Assembly: GCF_000514775.1 (NCBI RefSeq)
Contig: NZ_AZWO01000011.1
Span: 124,001-188,000, forward strand
Source of the DNA: Salinispora pacifica CNR114
Lineage (GTDB): Bacteria; Actinomycetota; Actinomycetes; Mycobacteriales; Micromonosporaceae
Reading direction: 5' to 3'
Length of the DNA stretch: 64,000 nucleotides
The position numbers and the translations under genes are program-made. Shown one piece after another: positions 18,691 to 25,893 of the stretch. The first letter of the stretch is position 1; each line of letters opens with the position of its first letter. The notes under the pieces were generated by a model, which was not told the origin of the DNA, ran no database searches, and worked only from the letters and a program-made list of their open reading frames with translations.

Positions 18691-19611
18691 TCAGGGCAGC
18701 CAATCCGGCAGCGGTTCGCGGGCGGCCAGCCACTCGGCCGGCACTCCGGCCGGGGTACCAACCCCGGTGTACGCGGCGACGATCGCGCCGACGATCGCTG
18801 CGGTGGTGTCCACGTCCCCGCCCGCCTCGACGCAGACCCGGACCGCCGTCGGGTAGTCGTCGAGGTGACTGGCGGCGACCCAGCAGGTGAAGGGGACGGT
18901 GTCCAGCGCGGTGACCCGCGACCCGTTGCCGAGTTCGGCGACGGCCACCTCCGGGTGGCGGCCGAACAGCCGGGCGGCCACCCGAACCCCCCGACGCACC
19001 TCGCTCGTCGGGTCCAGCGCGGCGGCCACTCCGGCGAGCAGTCGCGCTGGCTCCGGACGGTGGCCGTCCAGCCGGCCTCGGGCGGCGAGCGACGCCGCCA
19101 CGGCCACCGCGACGGCACCGGCGACGCCCTCCGGGTGGGCATGGGTCACCTCGGCCGAGGCGCGGGCCTGGGCCGCCGCGCGGCTGCTCGAGTCAGCGAA
19201 GTACGCCCCGAGTGGCCCGACCCGCATCGCGGCGCCGTTGCCGCAGGAGCCCTGCCCCGCGAAGGCGGAGGCCGCGGCCACCGGCCACGGGGTGCCGGTG
19301 CGGATCAGCCGCAGGATGCCGACCGCCCCGGGACCGTAGCCCCGGTACGGTTCGCACCGCTCGGCGAAGGCCAGGGCGAGCGCGTCCCGGTCGATCCGCC
19401 CGGTCTCGGCGAGCGCGGCGACGACCGAGCAGGCCATCTCGGTGTCGTCGGTCCAGGCCCACGGGGACGGCGGGAGCCGGCCGGCGGCCAGGTCGGCCGG
19501 TCGGCGACCGGGAACGAAGAACTGGGAGCCGAGCGCGTCACCGACCGACAACCCGGCCAACGCGTCCCGGGCGAGCGCGAGTCTCGTGTCGGCGAAGAGG
19601 GTGAAGGACAT
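18691..19611 (-). CDS. ADP-ribosylglycohydrolase family protein
   Basis: DraG/ARH-type hydrolase that would remove ADP-ribose from proteins or metabolites using a bimetal Mg site. All ligand motifs are visible: GLSVGDALGSQ near 21-31, WTDDTEMA near 53-60, GNGAAMRVGPLGA, THAHPEGVAGA and GGDVDTTAAIVGAI near the C-terminus. 306 aa is typical. The start is the ATG at 19611. It diverges from the response regulator at 19685 with only 73 bp between, so the two genes share a promoter region containing a 10-bp palindrome. It is co-directional with thrS, 86 nt upstream of it. Confidence 0.93.
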   Translation of the reverse strand: MSFTLFADTRLALARDALAGLSVGDALGSQFFVPGRRPADLAAGRLPPSPWAWTDDTEMACSVVAALAETGRIDRDALALAFAERCEPYRGYGPGAVGILRLIRTGTPWPVAAASAFAGQGSCGNGAAMRVGPLGAYFADSSSRAAAQARASAEVTHAHPEGVAGAVAVAVAASLAARGRLDGHRPEPARLLAGVAAALDPTSEVRRGVRVAARLFGRHPEVAVAELGNGSRVTALDTVPFTCWVAASHLDDYPTAVRVCVEAGGDVDTTAAIVGAIVAAYTGVGTPAGVPAEWLAAREPLPDWLP

Positions 19612-19633
19612 CGTTTTACCAGCTTGCCGGTTT

Positions 19634-19678
19634 CACCGCGGTGCCGCAACGCGACCACCTTGCCGCGCCGAGTACCGT
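19634..19678. promoter_or_regulatory. Shared promoter region with palindrome and leaderless -10
   Basis: A perfect 10-bp palindrome CACCGCGGTG lies at 19634-19643 midway between two divergent start codons. On the plus strand TACCGT at 19673-19678 lies 6 nt before the GTG start of the regulator, a leaderless geometry. Binding of the regulator to the palindrome would affect both genes; this is inference. Confidence 0.4.
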
Positions 19679-19684
19679 CTTGGG

Positions 19685-20374
19685 GTGGCCACTGTGCTCC
19701 TGGTCGAAGACGATCACGTCGTCCGCGGCGCGATGCTGCGCTCCCTCACCGGCCGGGGGCACGCCGTACACGCCGTCGGCACCGCGCTCGAAGCCCTGCG
19801 CCGAGTGGCGGCAGAGACCCCCGACCTCGTCGTACTCGACCTGGGCCTGCCCGACCTCGACGGTTCCGACGCCCTGCGGATGCTGCGGGGCATCACCGAT
19901 ATCCCGATCATCATCGCCACCGCCCGCGACGATGAACAGTCAGTCGTCCGGCTGCTGCGCGCCGGTGCCGACGATTACATGATCAAGCCATTCACCGGCG
20001 CACACCTGGACGCCCGGATCACGACCGTACTGCGGCGGACCGGTCGGGCCAGCCGGACGGTCCAGCCCGCGGTGCACGAGGTTGGCGGACTCCGCATCGA
20101 CGTCGGCGAACGCAGCGCCGAGCTGGACGGGGAGCCGTTGGCGCTGACCCGCAAGGAGTTCGACCTGCTGGCGTACCTGGCGGCACGACCGGGCCGGGTA
20201 GTGTCGCGCCGGGAACTCTTGGAGGAGGTATGGCGGCAACCGTCGGTCGGCGAGGACCAGACCATCGACGTTCACCTCTACTGGCTCCGCCGCAAGATGG
20301 GCGAGACCGCGGCGAAGCCGCGCTACCTGCGCACCGTGCGGGGGGTGGGCCTCCGACTGGTAGCACCCGGCTGA
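19685..20374 (+). CDS. OmpR/PhoB-family response regulator
   Basis: Receiver plus winged-helix regulator, 229 aa. Phospho-acceptor Asp52 lies in LVVLDLGLPDLDG, with acidic residues in LLVEDDH and Lys101 in DDYMIKPF. The C-terminal Trans_reg_C domain contains LTRKEFDLLAYLAARPGRVVS and ends with the typical YLRTVRGVGLRL. I use the GTG at 19685 because homology begins at MATVLLVEDD and a TACCGT box lies 6 nt upstream; there is no Shine-Dalgarno. It overlaps the start of the partner kinase. Confidence 0.94.
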   Translation: MATVLLVEDDHVVRGAMLRSLTGRGHAVHAVGTALEALRRVAAETPDLVVLDLGLPDLDGSDALRMLRGITDIPIIIATARDDEQSVVRLLRAGADDYMIKPFTGAHLDARITTVLRRTGRASRTVQPAVHEVGGLRIDVGERSAELDGEPLALTRKEFDLLAYLAARPGRVVSRRELLEEVWRQPSVGEDQTIDVHLYWLRRKMGETAAKPRYLRTVRGVGLRLVAPG

Positions 20375-21480
20375 GGTGGTCACTGGCCCTGGCCGTGGCG
20401 GGTGTGTGCACGCTCACGGCCCTCGCGTTCCTGGTGCTGTCGGCCACCGGTCTCGGCGACAGGAGCCCGTGGTGGCTTCCGATCGGCGTGGGGGTGGCGC
20501 TGGTCGCCACCGCGGTGTTGGTGGTTGATCGGGTGGCGACCCGCACGGTGCGCGCGGCCCGGGACCTGACGCAGGGAGCGCTGGCCCTCGGCGCGGGCGA
20601 CCTCAACGTCCGGGTGCAGCCGAGCGGTCCCGGAGAGTTGGTCGCGGCCGGGTACGCATTCAACCGGATGGCCGAACACCTGGTCGCCACTCGCGCGGAC
20701 GAGCGGGAACTGGTGGCCGACCTGTCCCACCGGCTACGCACGCCGCTGACCGCGCTTCGGTTGGACGCCGAGGCACTGGACCCGGACGACACCAGCATCG
20801 GCCTCTTCAGCGAGGCAGAGCTGGATCGTCGGCGTGGGATCCGGCGGATCCGGCAGGCGATCGCCACGCTGGAGGACGAGGTCGACCAGTTGATCAAGAC
20901 GACCCGCAAGGCGGCCACGCAGGAGACCGCGCCAGGCAGCTGCGATGTCAGCGAGGTGGTCCGGGAACGGATGCGCTTCTGGTCCGCGCTGGCCGGCGAC
21001 CAGAACCGGCCGTTCCGGGTCACCGGGGCGCAGCTGCGCATTCCGGTGCCGGTGCCGCGGGCGGAGCTGGCCGCCGCGCTGGACGCGGTGATCGGCAACG
21101 TGTTCCGGTACACGCCCCAGGGAACGGCGTTCGAGGTGGCGGTCTCCCGGCGGGATGGATACGTCGCCATCCGGATCGACGATGCCGGGCTGGGCGTCGC
21201 AGACCCGGACCGGGCGCTGCGCCGGGGTGCCAGCGACCGTGGCTCGACCGGGCTCGGCCTGGACATCGTGAAGCGGGTCGCGGTGCAGGCCAACGGCTCG
21301 GTCAGCATCGACCGCGCCCAACTGGGTGGGGCGAGCGTGGTGATGCTGCTGGCCGACCCGGAGGCGACACCGCGGCACGTCAGCCGGTTCGGCCTGGTGG
21401 GCCGGAGGGCCCGGGAGGCCCGCGACCACGCCGACAGTGGCCGGCGGCGCTGGAACCGGCGCCGCCCGGCTGATCGCTGA
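20371..21480 (+). CDS. HAMP-containing sensor histidine kinase
   Basis: Partner of the preceding regulator. Two transmembrane helices (about 4-24 and 35-53) flank an extracytoplasmic loop of only ~10 residues. Then come HAMP (54-107), HisKA with His120 in ADLSHRLRTPLTAL, and a HATPase with a divergent N-box AVIGNVFRYTP and G-box RGSTGLGLDIVKR. In the 5' part the only in-frame ATG (20230) would overlap the regulator by 145 nt. A CTG at 20371 overlaps the regulator stop as CTGA and sits directly before the first helix, so I place the start there; a GTG at 20392 would truncate that helix. The tiny sensor loop suggests membrane or internal sensing. Confidence 0.88.
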   Translation: MRWSLALAVAGVCTLTALAFLVLSATGLGDRSPWWLPIGVGVALVATAVLVVDRVATRTVRAARDLTQGALALGAGDLNVRVQPSGPGELVAAGYAFNRMAEHLVATRADERELVADLSHRLRTPLTALRLDAEALDPDDTSIGLFSEAELDRRRGIRRIRQAIATLEDEVDQLIKTTRKAATQETAPGSCDVSEVVRERMRFWSALAGDQNRPFRVTGAQLRIPVPVPRAELAAALDAVIGNVFRYTPQGTAFEVAVSRRDGYVAIRIDDAGLGVADPDRALRRGASDRGSTGLGLDIVKRVAVQANGSVSIDRAQLGGASVVMLLADPEATPRHVSRFGLVGRRAREARDHADSGRRRWNRRRPADR

Positions 21481-21502
21481 GTCACCCAAGCTGTGCCCGC
21501 GG

Positions 21503-21569
21503 CTAAGTTCTCCTTAGATCCCGCTTAACACCGGCGCTGCGCCGACACCAGCCTGCCACGATCAGGAGG
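21503..21569 (+). promoter_or_regulatory. Orphan promoter/operator-like region after the kinase
   Basis: CTAAG (21503-21507), CTTAG (21513-21517) and CTTAA (21524-21528) recur with a period of 10-11 bp, the spacing expected of an OmpR-family binding site. AGGAGG lies at 21564-21569. No plus-strand gene follows: no start codon stands at a usable distance and two terminator-like hairpins come next. It looks like the control region of a gene that is no longer there. Confidence 0.35.
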
Positions 21570-21580
21570 CGAACCCACCA

Positions 21581-21670
21581 CTTCGCCGGCCCGCCGCCCA
21601 GGCAGCCTCGGCCGGCGAAGCCGTGCGCGCGGCGGGAACCCGTTCCCCCCCCTCCTCCCGCCGCGCGCAC
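21581..21670. terminator. Two strong hairpins between convergent genes
   Basis: Stem 1: 21581-21590 with 21611-21620 (10 bp, arms CTTCGCCGGC/GCCGGCGAAG). Stem 2: 21623-21637 with 21656-21670 (15 bp perfect). They lie between the kinase (plus) and the deaminase (minus) and probably terminate both transcripts. No U-tract follows. Confidence 0.65.
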
Positions 21671-21674
21671 CCGT

Positions 21675-22697
21675 TCAGGCCGCCTTCGCCAGATAGGCGT
21701 CGATCTCCCCGGCGATCCGTTGCTTACTCGCGGGGTCGAGGAAGGACGCGGTCACCGCGTTGCCGGCCAGCGCGGCGATGCCCTGTGGACCGAGGTCGAG
21801 CAGCCGGGCGGCCACCGCGTACTCGTCGTTGAGGGTGGTCCCGAACATCGGCGGATCATCGGAGTTGATCGTGACCAACAGCCCGGCCTCGACCAGCCGG
21901 GGCAACGGGTGCTCCTCAATGCGGGCCACCGCGCGGGTGCGGACGTTGGAGGTCGGACACACCTCCAGGGCCAGCTGCCGCTCGGCCAGGAACGCCAGCA
22001 GTTCCGGGTCCTCGACCGCCGAGATGCCGTGCCCGAGTCGTTCGGCGCCCAGGTCGCGCAGCGCGTCCCAGACGGTCTGCGCCCCGGTGGTCTCCCCCGC
22101 GTGCGGCACCGACCGGAGGCCGGCCGCGCGGGCCTGATCGAAGTACGGCTTGAACTGGGGCCGGGGTACACCGACCTCCGGGCCACCCAACCCGAAACTG
22201 ATGAGCCCATCAGGGCGCTCGTCCAGGCTGATCCGCAGGGTCTCCTCCGCCGCCGGCAGGCCGGCTTCACCCGGGATGTCGAAGCACCAGCGCAGCTCGA
22301 TGCCGAAGTCGGCCGCCGCCCGTTTGCGGGCGTCCTCGATCGCCTCGCAGAACGCCGGCGCGGGAATACCCCGGCGCACGTGTGAGTACGGGGTGACGGT
22401 CAACTCCGCGTAGCGGACCTGCTGACGGGCCAGCTCCCGGGCCACCTCGTGGGTGAGGAGCCAGACGTCCTCCTGGTCCCGGATCAGATCCACCACGCTC
22501 AGGTAGATCTCGACGAAGTGCGCGAAGTCGCGGAAGGCGAAGTAGTCGGCGAGCGCCTCCGGGTCGGCCGGGACCGGGCTGCGCCCCTCGTGCCGGGCGG
22601 CCAACTCGGCGACGATCCGGGGCGAGGCGGAGCCAACGTGGTGCACGTGCAACTCAACCTTGGGCAGGCCGGCAATAAAGGTGGACAGGTCGGTCAC
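21675..22697 (-). CDS. Adenosine deaminase family protein (possible aminodeoxyfutalosine deaminase)
   Basis: Zinc-dependent amidohydrolase, 340 aa. Metal and catalytic motifs: HVHHVGSA (His17, His19), SVPHAGET with catalytic Glu, LGHGI, EVCPTSN and NSDDPPMFGT. The HVHHVGSASPRIV opening and the SDDPPMFGT ending differ from classical adenosine deaminases. As I recall them, they match the actinobacterial subgroup that includes the Streptomyces menaquinone (futalosine) pathway enzyme; that is memory, not a search. Start at GTG 22697 with GAGGAGA upstream, overlapping the methyltransferase stop as GTGA, so the two are co-translated. No other mqn gene is in the window. Confidence 0.88.
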   Translation of the reverse strand: MTDLSTFIAGLPKVELHVHHVGSASPRIVAELAARHEGRSPVPADPEALADYFAFRDFAHFVEIYLSVVDLIRDQEDVWLLTHEVARELARQQVRYAELTVTPYSHVRRGIPAPAFCEAIEDARKRAAADFGIELRWCFDIPGEAGLPAAEETLRISLDERPDGLISFGLGGPEVGVPRPQFKPYFDQARAAGLRSVPHAGETTGAQTVWDALRDLGAERLGHGISAVEDPELLAFLAERQLALEVCPTSNVRTRAVARIEEHPLPRLVEAGLLVTINSDDPPMFGTTLNDEYAVAARLLDLGPQGIAALAGNAVTASFLDPASKQRIAGEIDAYLAKAA

Positions 22698-23488
22698 AGG
22701 TTCTCCTCTACGCGGGCGGCGGTACGGGCAACGAAAAAGACGCGGCGGAACGGAAAGCACACCTGGCCCTGCTGCACCGGGTACGCCTCGGCGAGCCGTA
22801 CGCCCAGTTCCCTCCGGAAGTCGGCCCAGCCGGTAGGGTCGAGCGCGGCGCGCACCGGACGAAGCGCGGTCCCCTCCATCCAGCTCAGCACCGGATGGTC
22901 GGCATCAGCCGGAGCCGGAAGCAGGTGCACGTAGCTAGTCTCCCAAGCATCCACCGCGCACCCCTCGGCGGCCAGCAGCCGGGCGTATCCGACCGCGTCG
23001 TCCACGGACGCGGCGCGGAGCAGCGGGCCGAGCACCGTACGCCAGGCCGGACGGTTGGCCACCGTCTGCAGTGCCCGGTGCGACGGCGCGTCGAAGTTGC
23101 CCGGCACCTGCACCGCGAGGACGGCGCCGGCCGGCAGTTCCCGAGTCCAGCGGGTGAGCAGGTCCCGGTGCTCGGGTACCCACTGCAGCAGTGAGTTGCT
23201 GATGACCACGTCCTGGTCCCGGCCGGGGTGCCAGTGTCGGACGTCGGCGACGGCGAACTCCACCGGAGTGTCCAACGAGGCGGCCCGGTCGATCATCTCC
23301 GGTGCGGCGTCGATGCCGGTGACCCGGCTGTCGGGCCAGCGCTCGGCGAGAATCGTGGTCAGGGTGCCGGGCCCGCAGCCGAGGTCGACCACCGCCCGGG
23401 GCCGGGTGGTCGGCACCCGGGCGAGCAGGTCGTGAAACGGCCGGGCCCGTTCGTCGCCGTAGCGCAGGTATGTTGTCGGATCCCACAT
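22694..23488 (-). CDS. tam: Trans-aconitate 2-methyltransferase-like protein
   Basis: SAM-dependent methyltransferase of 264 aa with DLGCGPG at 35-41, TGIDAAPEMI as motif II and the family-specific ISNSLLQWVPEH and QVPGNFDAPSH segments. The E. coli enzyme methylates trans-aconitate, a spontaneous toxic isomer of cis-aconitate. The ATG at 23488 has GGAGGTG 5 nt upstream; the longer open frame upstream covers the promoter. First gene of a two-gene operon with the deaminase. CCGTACGTACGT just upstream (23501-23512) contains overlapping short palindromes and may be an operator. Confidence 0.9.
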   Translation of the reverse strand: MWDPTTYLRYGDERARPFHDLLARVPTTRPRAVVDLGCGPGTLTTILAERWPDSRVTGIDAAPEMIDRAASLDTPVEFAVADVRHWHPGRDQDVVISNSLLQWVPEHRDLLTRWTRELPAGAVLAVQVPGNFDAPSHRALQTVANRPAWRTVLGPLLRAASVDDAVGYARLLAAEGCAVDAWETSYVHLLPAPADADHPVLSWMEGTALRPVRAALDPTGWADFRRELGVRLAEAYPVQQGQVCFPFRRVFFVARTAARVEENL

Positions 23489-23557
23489 GACACCTCCAAA
23501 CCGTACGTACGTCTTGTTGAACTGTGGCCCACCGTAGTCCGGACCAGCCCGAATCAC

Positions 23558-23563
23558 TAGGCT
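23558..23563 (+). promoter_or_regulatory. -10 box of a leaderless promoter
   Basis: TAGGCT lies 6 nt before the ATG of the aldo/keto reductase remnant at 23570. The promoter seems intact although the gene behind it is not, and it may now serve the small membrane protein downstream. Confidence 0.45.
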
Positions 23564-23569
23564 CACCTC

Positions 23570-23701
23570 ATGGAGCAGCGCACCCTTTCCCGGCGGAACC
23601 GCGCCGTCGGCGTGGTCGGCCTCGGCACCTGGCAGCTCGGAGCCGACTGGGGCACCGTCTACAACGACCTGGCCCGGCCGCAGGCGCACGACCGGTGGTG
23701 A
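23570..23701 (+). pseudogene. Aldo/keto reductase remnant: N- and C-terminal ends joined by an internal deletion
   Basis: A 43-codon frame starting MEQRTLSRRNRAVGVVGLG and continuing TWQLGADWG, the N-terminus of a family of ~320-residue aldo/keto reductases (first strand and start of the barrel). From about residue 30 it reads TVYNDLARPQAHDRW and stops. That resembles the extreme C-terminus of the same family, which commonly ends YD-x3-RP-x-x-H-x-RW. The simplest reading is an in-frame deletion of roughly 280 codons that removed the NADPH site and catalytic tetrad. The leaderless promoter is retained. The stop overlaps a GTG (GTGA) that could start the following small membrane protein. The N-terminal match is clear; the C-terminal match is from memory of the family. 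Confidence 0.65.
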
Positions 23702-23739
23702 ACGGGACGGGCGCCCCCGGGGGGCGAGAAGGCGAAGCC

Positions 23740-23934
23740 GTGCTGCGGGGCTGGCTGGCGCTGGCACTCGGGCTGCTGGCCGTGGTGCTCGGCGCCCTCT
23801 GGACCGTACAGGGGCTGGGATTCATCGAGGGCAGCTTTATGACCGACGTGCGGCTCTGGGCCGTCGTCGGTCCGGTGCTCGCACTCGCCGGGTTGGCCTC
23901 GCTCGGGCTCGGCCTCCGCACCCGCCGCCGCTGA
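23740..23934 (+). CDS. Small two-helix membrane protein
   Basis: 64 aa with two hydrophobic segments (about residues 3-22 and 39-57) around a short loop, FIEGSFMTDVRLW, and a basic tail LGLRTRRR. GAAGG stands about 8 nt before the GTG at 23740. An alternative GTG at 23698 overlaps the stop of the upstream remnant and would add 14 hydrophilic residues. I do not recognise a function; comparable small membrane proteins are common in actinobacteria. It ends before a convergent terminator shared with cspA. Confidence 0.7.
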   Translation: MLRGWLALALGLLAVVLGALWTVQGLGFIEGSFMTDVRLWAVVGPVLALAGLASLGLGLRTRRR

Positions 23935-23960
23935 GCACCACCGACCGAACCGGAAAACGA

Positions 23961-24019
23961 CGAGGCCCCGCATCCCGGAATGGGGTGCGGGGCTCGTGCT
24001 GATCCGGGCGAGCCGGATC
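23961..24019. terminator. Convergent terminator pair (small membrane protein / cspA)
   Basis: Hairpin 1 pairs 23961-23976 with 23982-23996 (about 14 pairs with one bulge and one G-U). On the minus strand it is followed by CGTCGTTTT, so it is a good terminator for cspA. Hairpin 2 pairs GATCCGG at 24001 with CCGGATC ending at 24019. Confidence 0.75.
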
Positions 24020-24053
24020 AACCACTGACCGGCGGTGTGCCGGTCGGCGTAGT

Positions 24054-24257
24054 TCAGAGGGGGCGGACCTGCTCAGCCTGCGGACCCTTCTGACCCTGGG
24101 CGATCTCGAACTCCACCCGCTGGTTCTCCTCCAGCGTGCGGTAGCCGCTGGTCTGGATGGCCGAGAAGTGGACGAACACGTCAGCACCCCCGCCGTCGAC
24201 GGTGATGAAGCCGAAGCCCTTGTCAGCGTTGAACCACTTCACGGTTCCCTGCGCCAT
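24054..24257 (-). CDS. cspA: Cold-shock protein (CspA family)
   Basis: 67-aa single cold-shock domain that binds single-stranded RNA/DNA and acts as an RNA chaperone. RNP1 is KGFGFI (13-18) and RNP2 VFVHF (27-31). Length and sequence are those of the abundant actinobacterial Csp. The ribosome site is exceptionally good (GAAGGAGA, 6-7 nt before ATG). The gene is preceded by nearly 300 nt without a gene that probably includes a long structured 5' leader, as in other csp genes. Confidence 0.96.
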   Translation of the reverse strand: MAQGTVKWFNADKGFGFITVDGGGADVFVHFSAIQTSGYRTLEENQRVEFEIAQGQKGPQAEQVRPL

Positions 24258-24551
24258 GTGTATCTCCTTCTAAAACTGGCGGCCGAGCACGCCGTGCGGC
24301 CGGTTGGCCGTTTTCGAGCAGCGGCGCCTGAGGCGGCCCCCGATGAAGGAGACTTCTCTCAACCCACGCCATCTCTCAACAGCGTGGAACAGCAAACCAC
24401 GTACGCAAAAACTCTGCACAGCCTACCGGACGAAATTCTCTGACATGTGACCTGTCGGATGCCTAAGATCGGCCCGGCCGCCCCCCGCAAACCAACGAAA
24501 AGGCCCAACGTCGCCCGAACTCGGCGCGGGCTCCAGCGCACAGAGCCGAGG
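24258..24551 (-). promoter_or_regulatory. cspA upstream region, probable long leader
   Basis: No gene is seen here. Read on the minus strand it is clearly more AT-rich in its distal part (24355-24445) than its surroundings. It carries two copies of GTTGAGAGA (24355-24363 and 24372-24380 as TCTCTCAAC on the plus strand) 17 bp apart. One copy lies in the loop of a CACGC/GCGTG hairpin (24365-24369 with 24382-24386). A temperature-responsive leader is plausible by analogy with other csp genes; the transcription start is not identified. Confidence 0.4.
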
Positions 24552-24821
24552 TCACTTCGGCCAGTTGCCGGTCATCCGACGCATCCCCACCGCCCCGCCC
24601 CGGTCCACCGCCGCCCGGACAACCGCGAAGATCGCCCCCTGCAACGCCGCCGCGGCCAGGATCTCGCCCCAACCGCGGTCCTCGTCGGTGGCGCTCGGCG
24701 CCGCGCCAGCACCTGCCACCTTCCACACCTGCTCGAAGATGACACCCGCCGCGGCACCGGCGGCGAAACCCAACAGAATGCCGACCGGCTTGTACGCGGC
24801 CTTCCCCAACCCTCTACTCAC
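24552..24821 (-). CDS. DUF4235 membrane protein
   Basis: 89 aa, starting GTG and overlapping the DUF3618 stop (GTGA). Opens MSRGLGKAAYKPVGILLGFAAG with a hydrophobic helix (about 10-30), then a second hydrophobic stretch (50-70) ending in VGMRRMTGNWPK. This matches the DUF4235 pattern (KxxYKP and a C-terminal TG-x-WP). Function unknown; these proteins recur in a set with DUF3618 and holin-X proteins in actinobacteria. Third gene of a three-gene operon. Confidence 0.85.
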   Translation of the reverse strand: MSRGLGKAAYKPVGILLGFAAGAAAGVIFEQVWKVAGAGAAPSATDEDRGWGEILAAAALQGAIFAVVRAAVDRGGAVGMRRMTGNWPK

Positions 24822-25132
24822 CGACGCCTCCCCCGGACGATCATCAGTACGACGACGGCGGCCACCGCGCCCGCGGCCAACACGGCGAACGGCACCGGGC
24901 TGCCGCCGACCCGTTCACCGCGCGGCCGGGCCCGCCCGCGCACCCGCGCCGCCGCCACGGTCGCCTGCTCCCGCATCCGCTCCTTCGCCTGCTCGGTCGA
25001 GGAACGCAGCCGCTTCTTCACGTCGGCCTTGGCGGCCAGCGCCTCCATGGTCTCGCTGAGCTCGACCCGGGTCCGCCGGATCTCCTCGCGGAGCGCCTCA
25101 GTGTCCCCGCGGGCCCGCCCGTTACCCGTCAT
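24818..25132 (-). CDS. DUF3618 protein
   Basis: 104 aa. The N-terminal half is a charged amphipathic helix (LREEIRRTRVELSETMEALAAKADVKKRL), the hallmark of DUF3618. An Arg-rich linker and one C-terminal transmembrane helix (about 80-98) follow, ending VRGRRR. This suggests a cytoplasmic coiled domain tethered to the membrane. The start overlaps the upstream stop as ATGA and the stop overlaps the DUF4235 start, so the three proteins are made together, perhaps in fixed ratio. Confidence 0.86.
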   Translation of the reverse strand: MTGNGRARGDTEALREEIRRTRVELSETMEALAAKADVKKRLRSSTEQAKERMREQATVAAARVRGRARPRGERVGGSPVPFAVLAAGAVAAVVVLMIVRGRRR

Positions 25133-25584
25133 GCCGGTCTCCCGTCCTGCGCTGCGGCCTTCCCATCCTTCATCGCTGCGGTGACGGTGTCCACATCCGC
25201 CCGGACGCTGCGCACCGTGCTCGCCGGGACCGGCGGAACCGCCTGAGTGACCTGCTTCTTACCAACCAGGGCGAGGACGCCGGCGGCGACGAAGAGCACC
25301 ACCGCGACAATCAGGGCGGCCACCCAGGCGGGCAGAATCAGGGCGAGCAGCAGGATCACGGTCGCCACGAGCGCACCGAGCCCGTACAGCGCCAGCATCC
25401 CGGCACCGCCGAAGAGGCCGATGCCAATCCCGGCGTGTTTCCCCTTCTGGGTCAGCTCCGCGCGGGCCAGCGCCAACTCGTCGCGGACCAGCCGGGAGAC
25501 CTGCTCGGTGGCCCGCTGCACCAGTTCGGCGGTGGACGGCTCGCTCCCGGCCTGGGTTGGACGGGCATTCGCCACGTCAGCCAT
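25129..25584 (-). CDS. Holin-X / DUF1469-type membrane protein
   Basis: 151 aa. The N-terminal region LVQRATEQVSRLVRDELALARAEL is the conserved amphipathic helix of the actinobacterial holin-X (phage holin superfamily III) group. Two long hydrophobic helices (about 52-78 and 82-108) and a hydrophilic tail follow. Despite the family name there is no prophage here; these proteins are core membrane components of unknown role. It has a strong AGGAGG site and is the first gene of the triad. Confidence 0.87.
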   Translation of the reverse strand: MADVANARPTQAGSEPSTAELVQRATEQVSRLVRDELALARAELTQKGKHAGIGIGLFGGAGMLALYGLGALVATVILLLALILPAWVAALIVAVVLFVAAGVLALVGKKQVTQAVPPVPASTVRSVRADVDTVTAAMKDGKAAAQDGRPA

Positions 25585-25893
25585 GTTGTCCTCCTCTCCT
25601 CGTCACCGCGCTTCACGCCCCCAGGGAGCCCGTCGATCCATCGCCCGGCCCACCCCCACCCGGCGCAGGTCAGGGGTCGCGCAGCAGGTCCCCCCAAAAC
25701 GCCGTTCCAAACGTTGCCGCACTCGGCCCGACGTCCCCCGCCCGACCACGTCACGCTAACCCCTCCGGCCAAGCCGGCGCAGCCGTCGATCGTGGCGGAT
25801 GCCCGTCGCGGGCCCGCCGTCGGGCACGACCAGCCGGCAGAACGAAGGCGGCGAGCAACGGGCCGGAGGCGATCAGGGACGGGGCGGAGGTGA
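25585..25893. other. Intergenic gap upstream of the holin-X operon
   Basis: 309 nt between the end of the MscS gene and the start of the triad, both on the minus strand. Frames here are open only because of high GC and lack ribosome sites or family sequence. It should contain the promoter of the triad; I see no clear box or hairpin. Confidence 0.4.

Noticed and set aside
24240..24262. cspA ribosome site resembling the T7 gene 10 leader used in expression vectors
   Set aside because: It differs at several positions, and the surrounding sequence is ordinary actinobacterial; coincidence of a strong Shine-Dalgarno.
25129..25584. Holin-family protein as evidence of a prophage
   Set aside because: No lysin, capsid, integrase or att-like repeats nearby; holin-X proteins are core actinobacterial membrane proteins.
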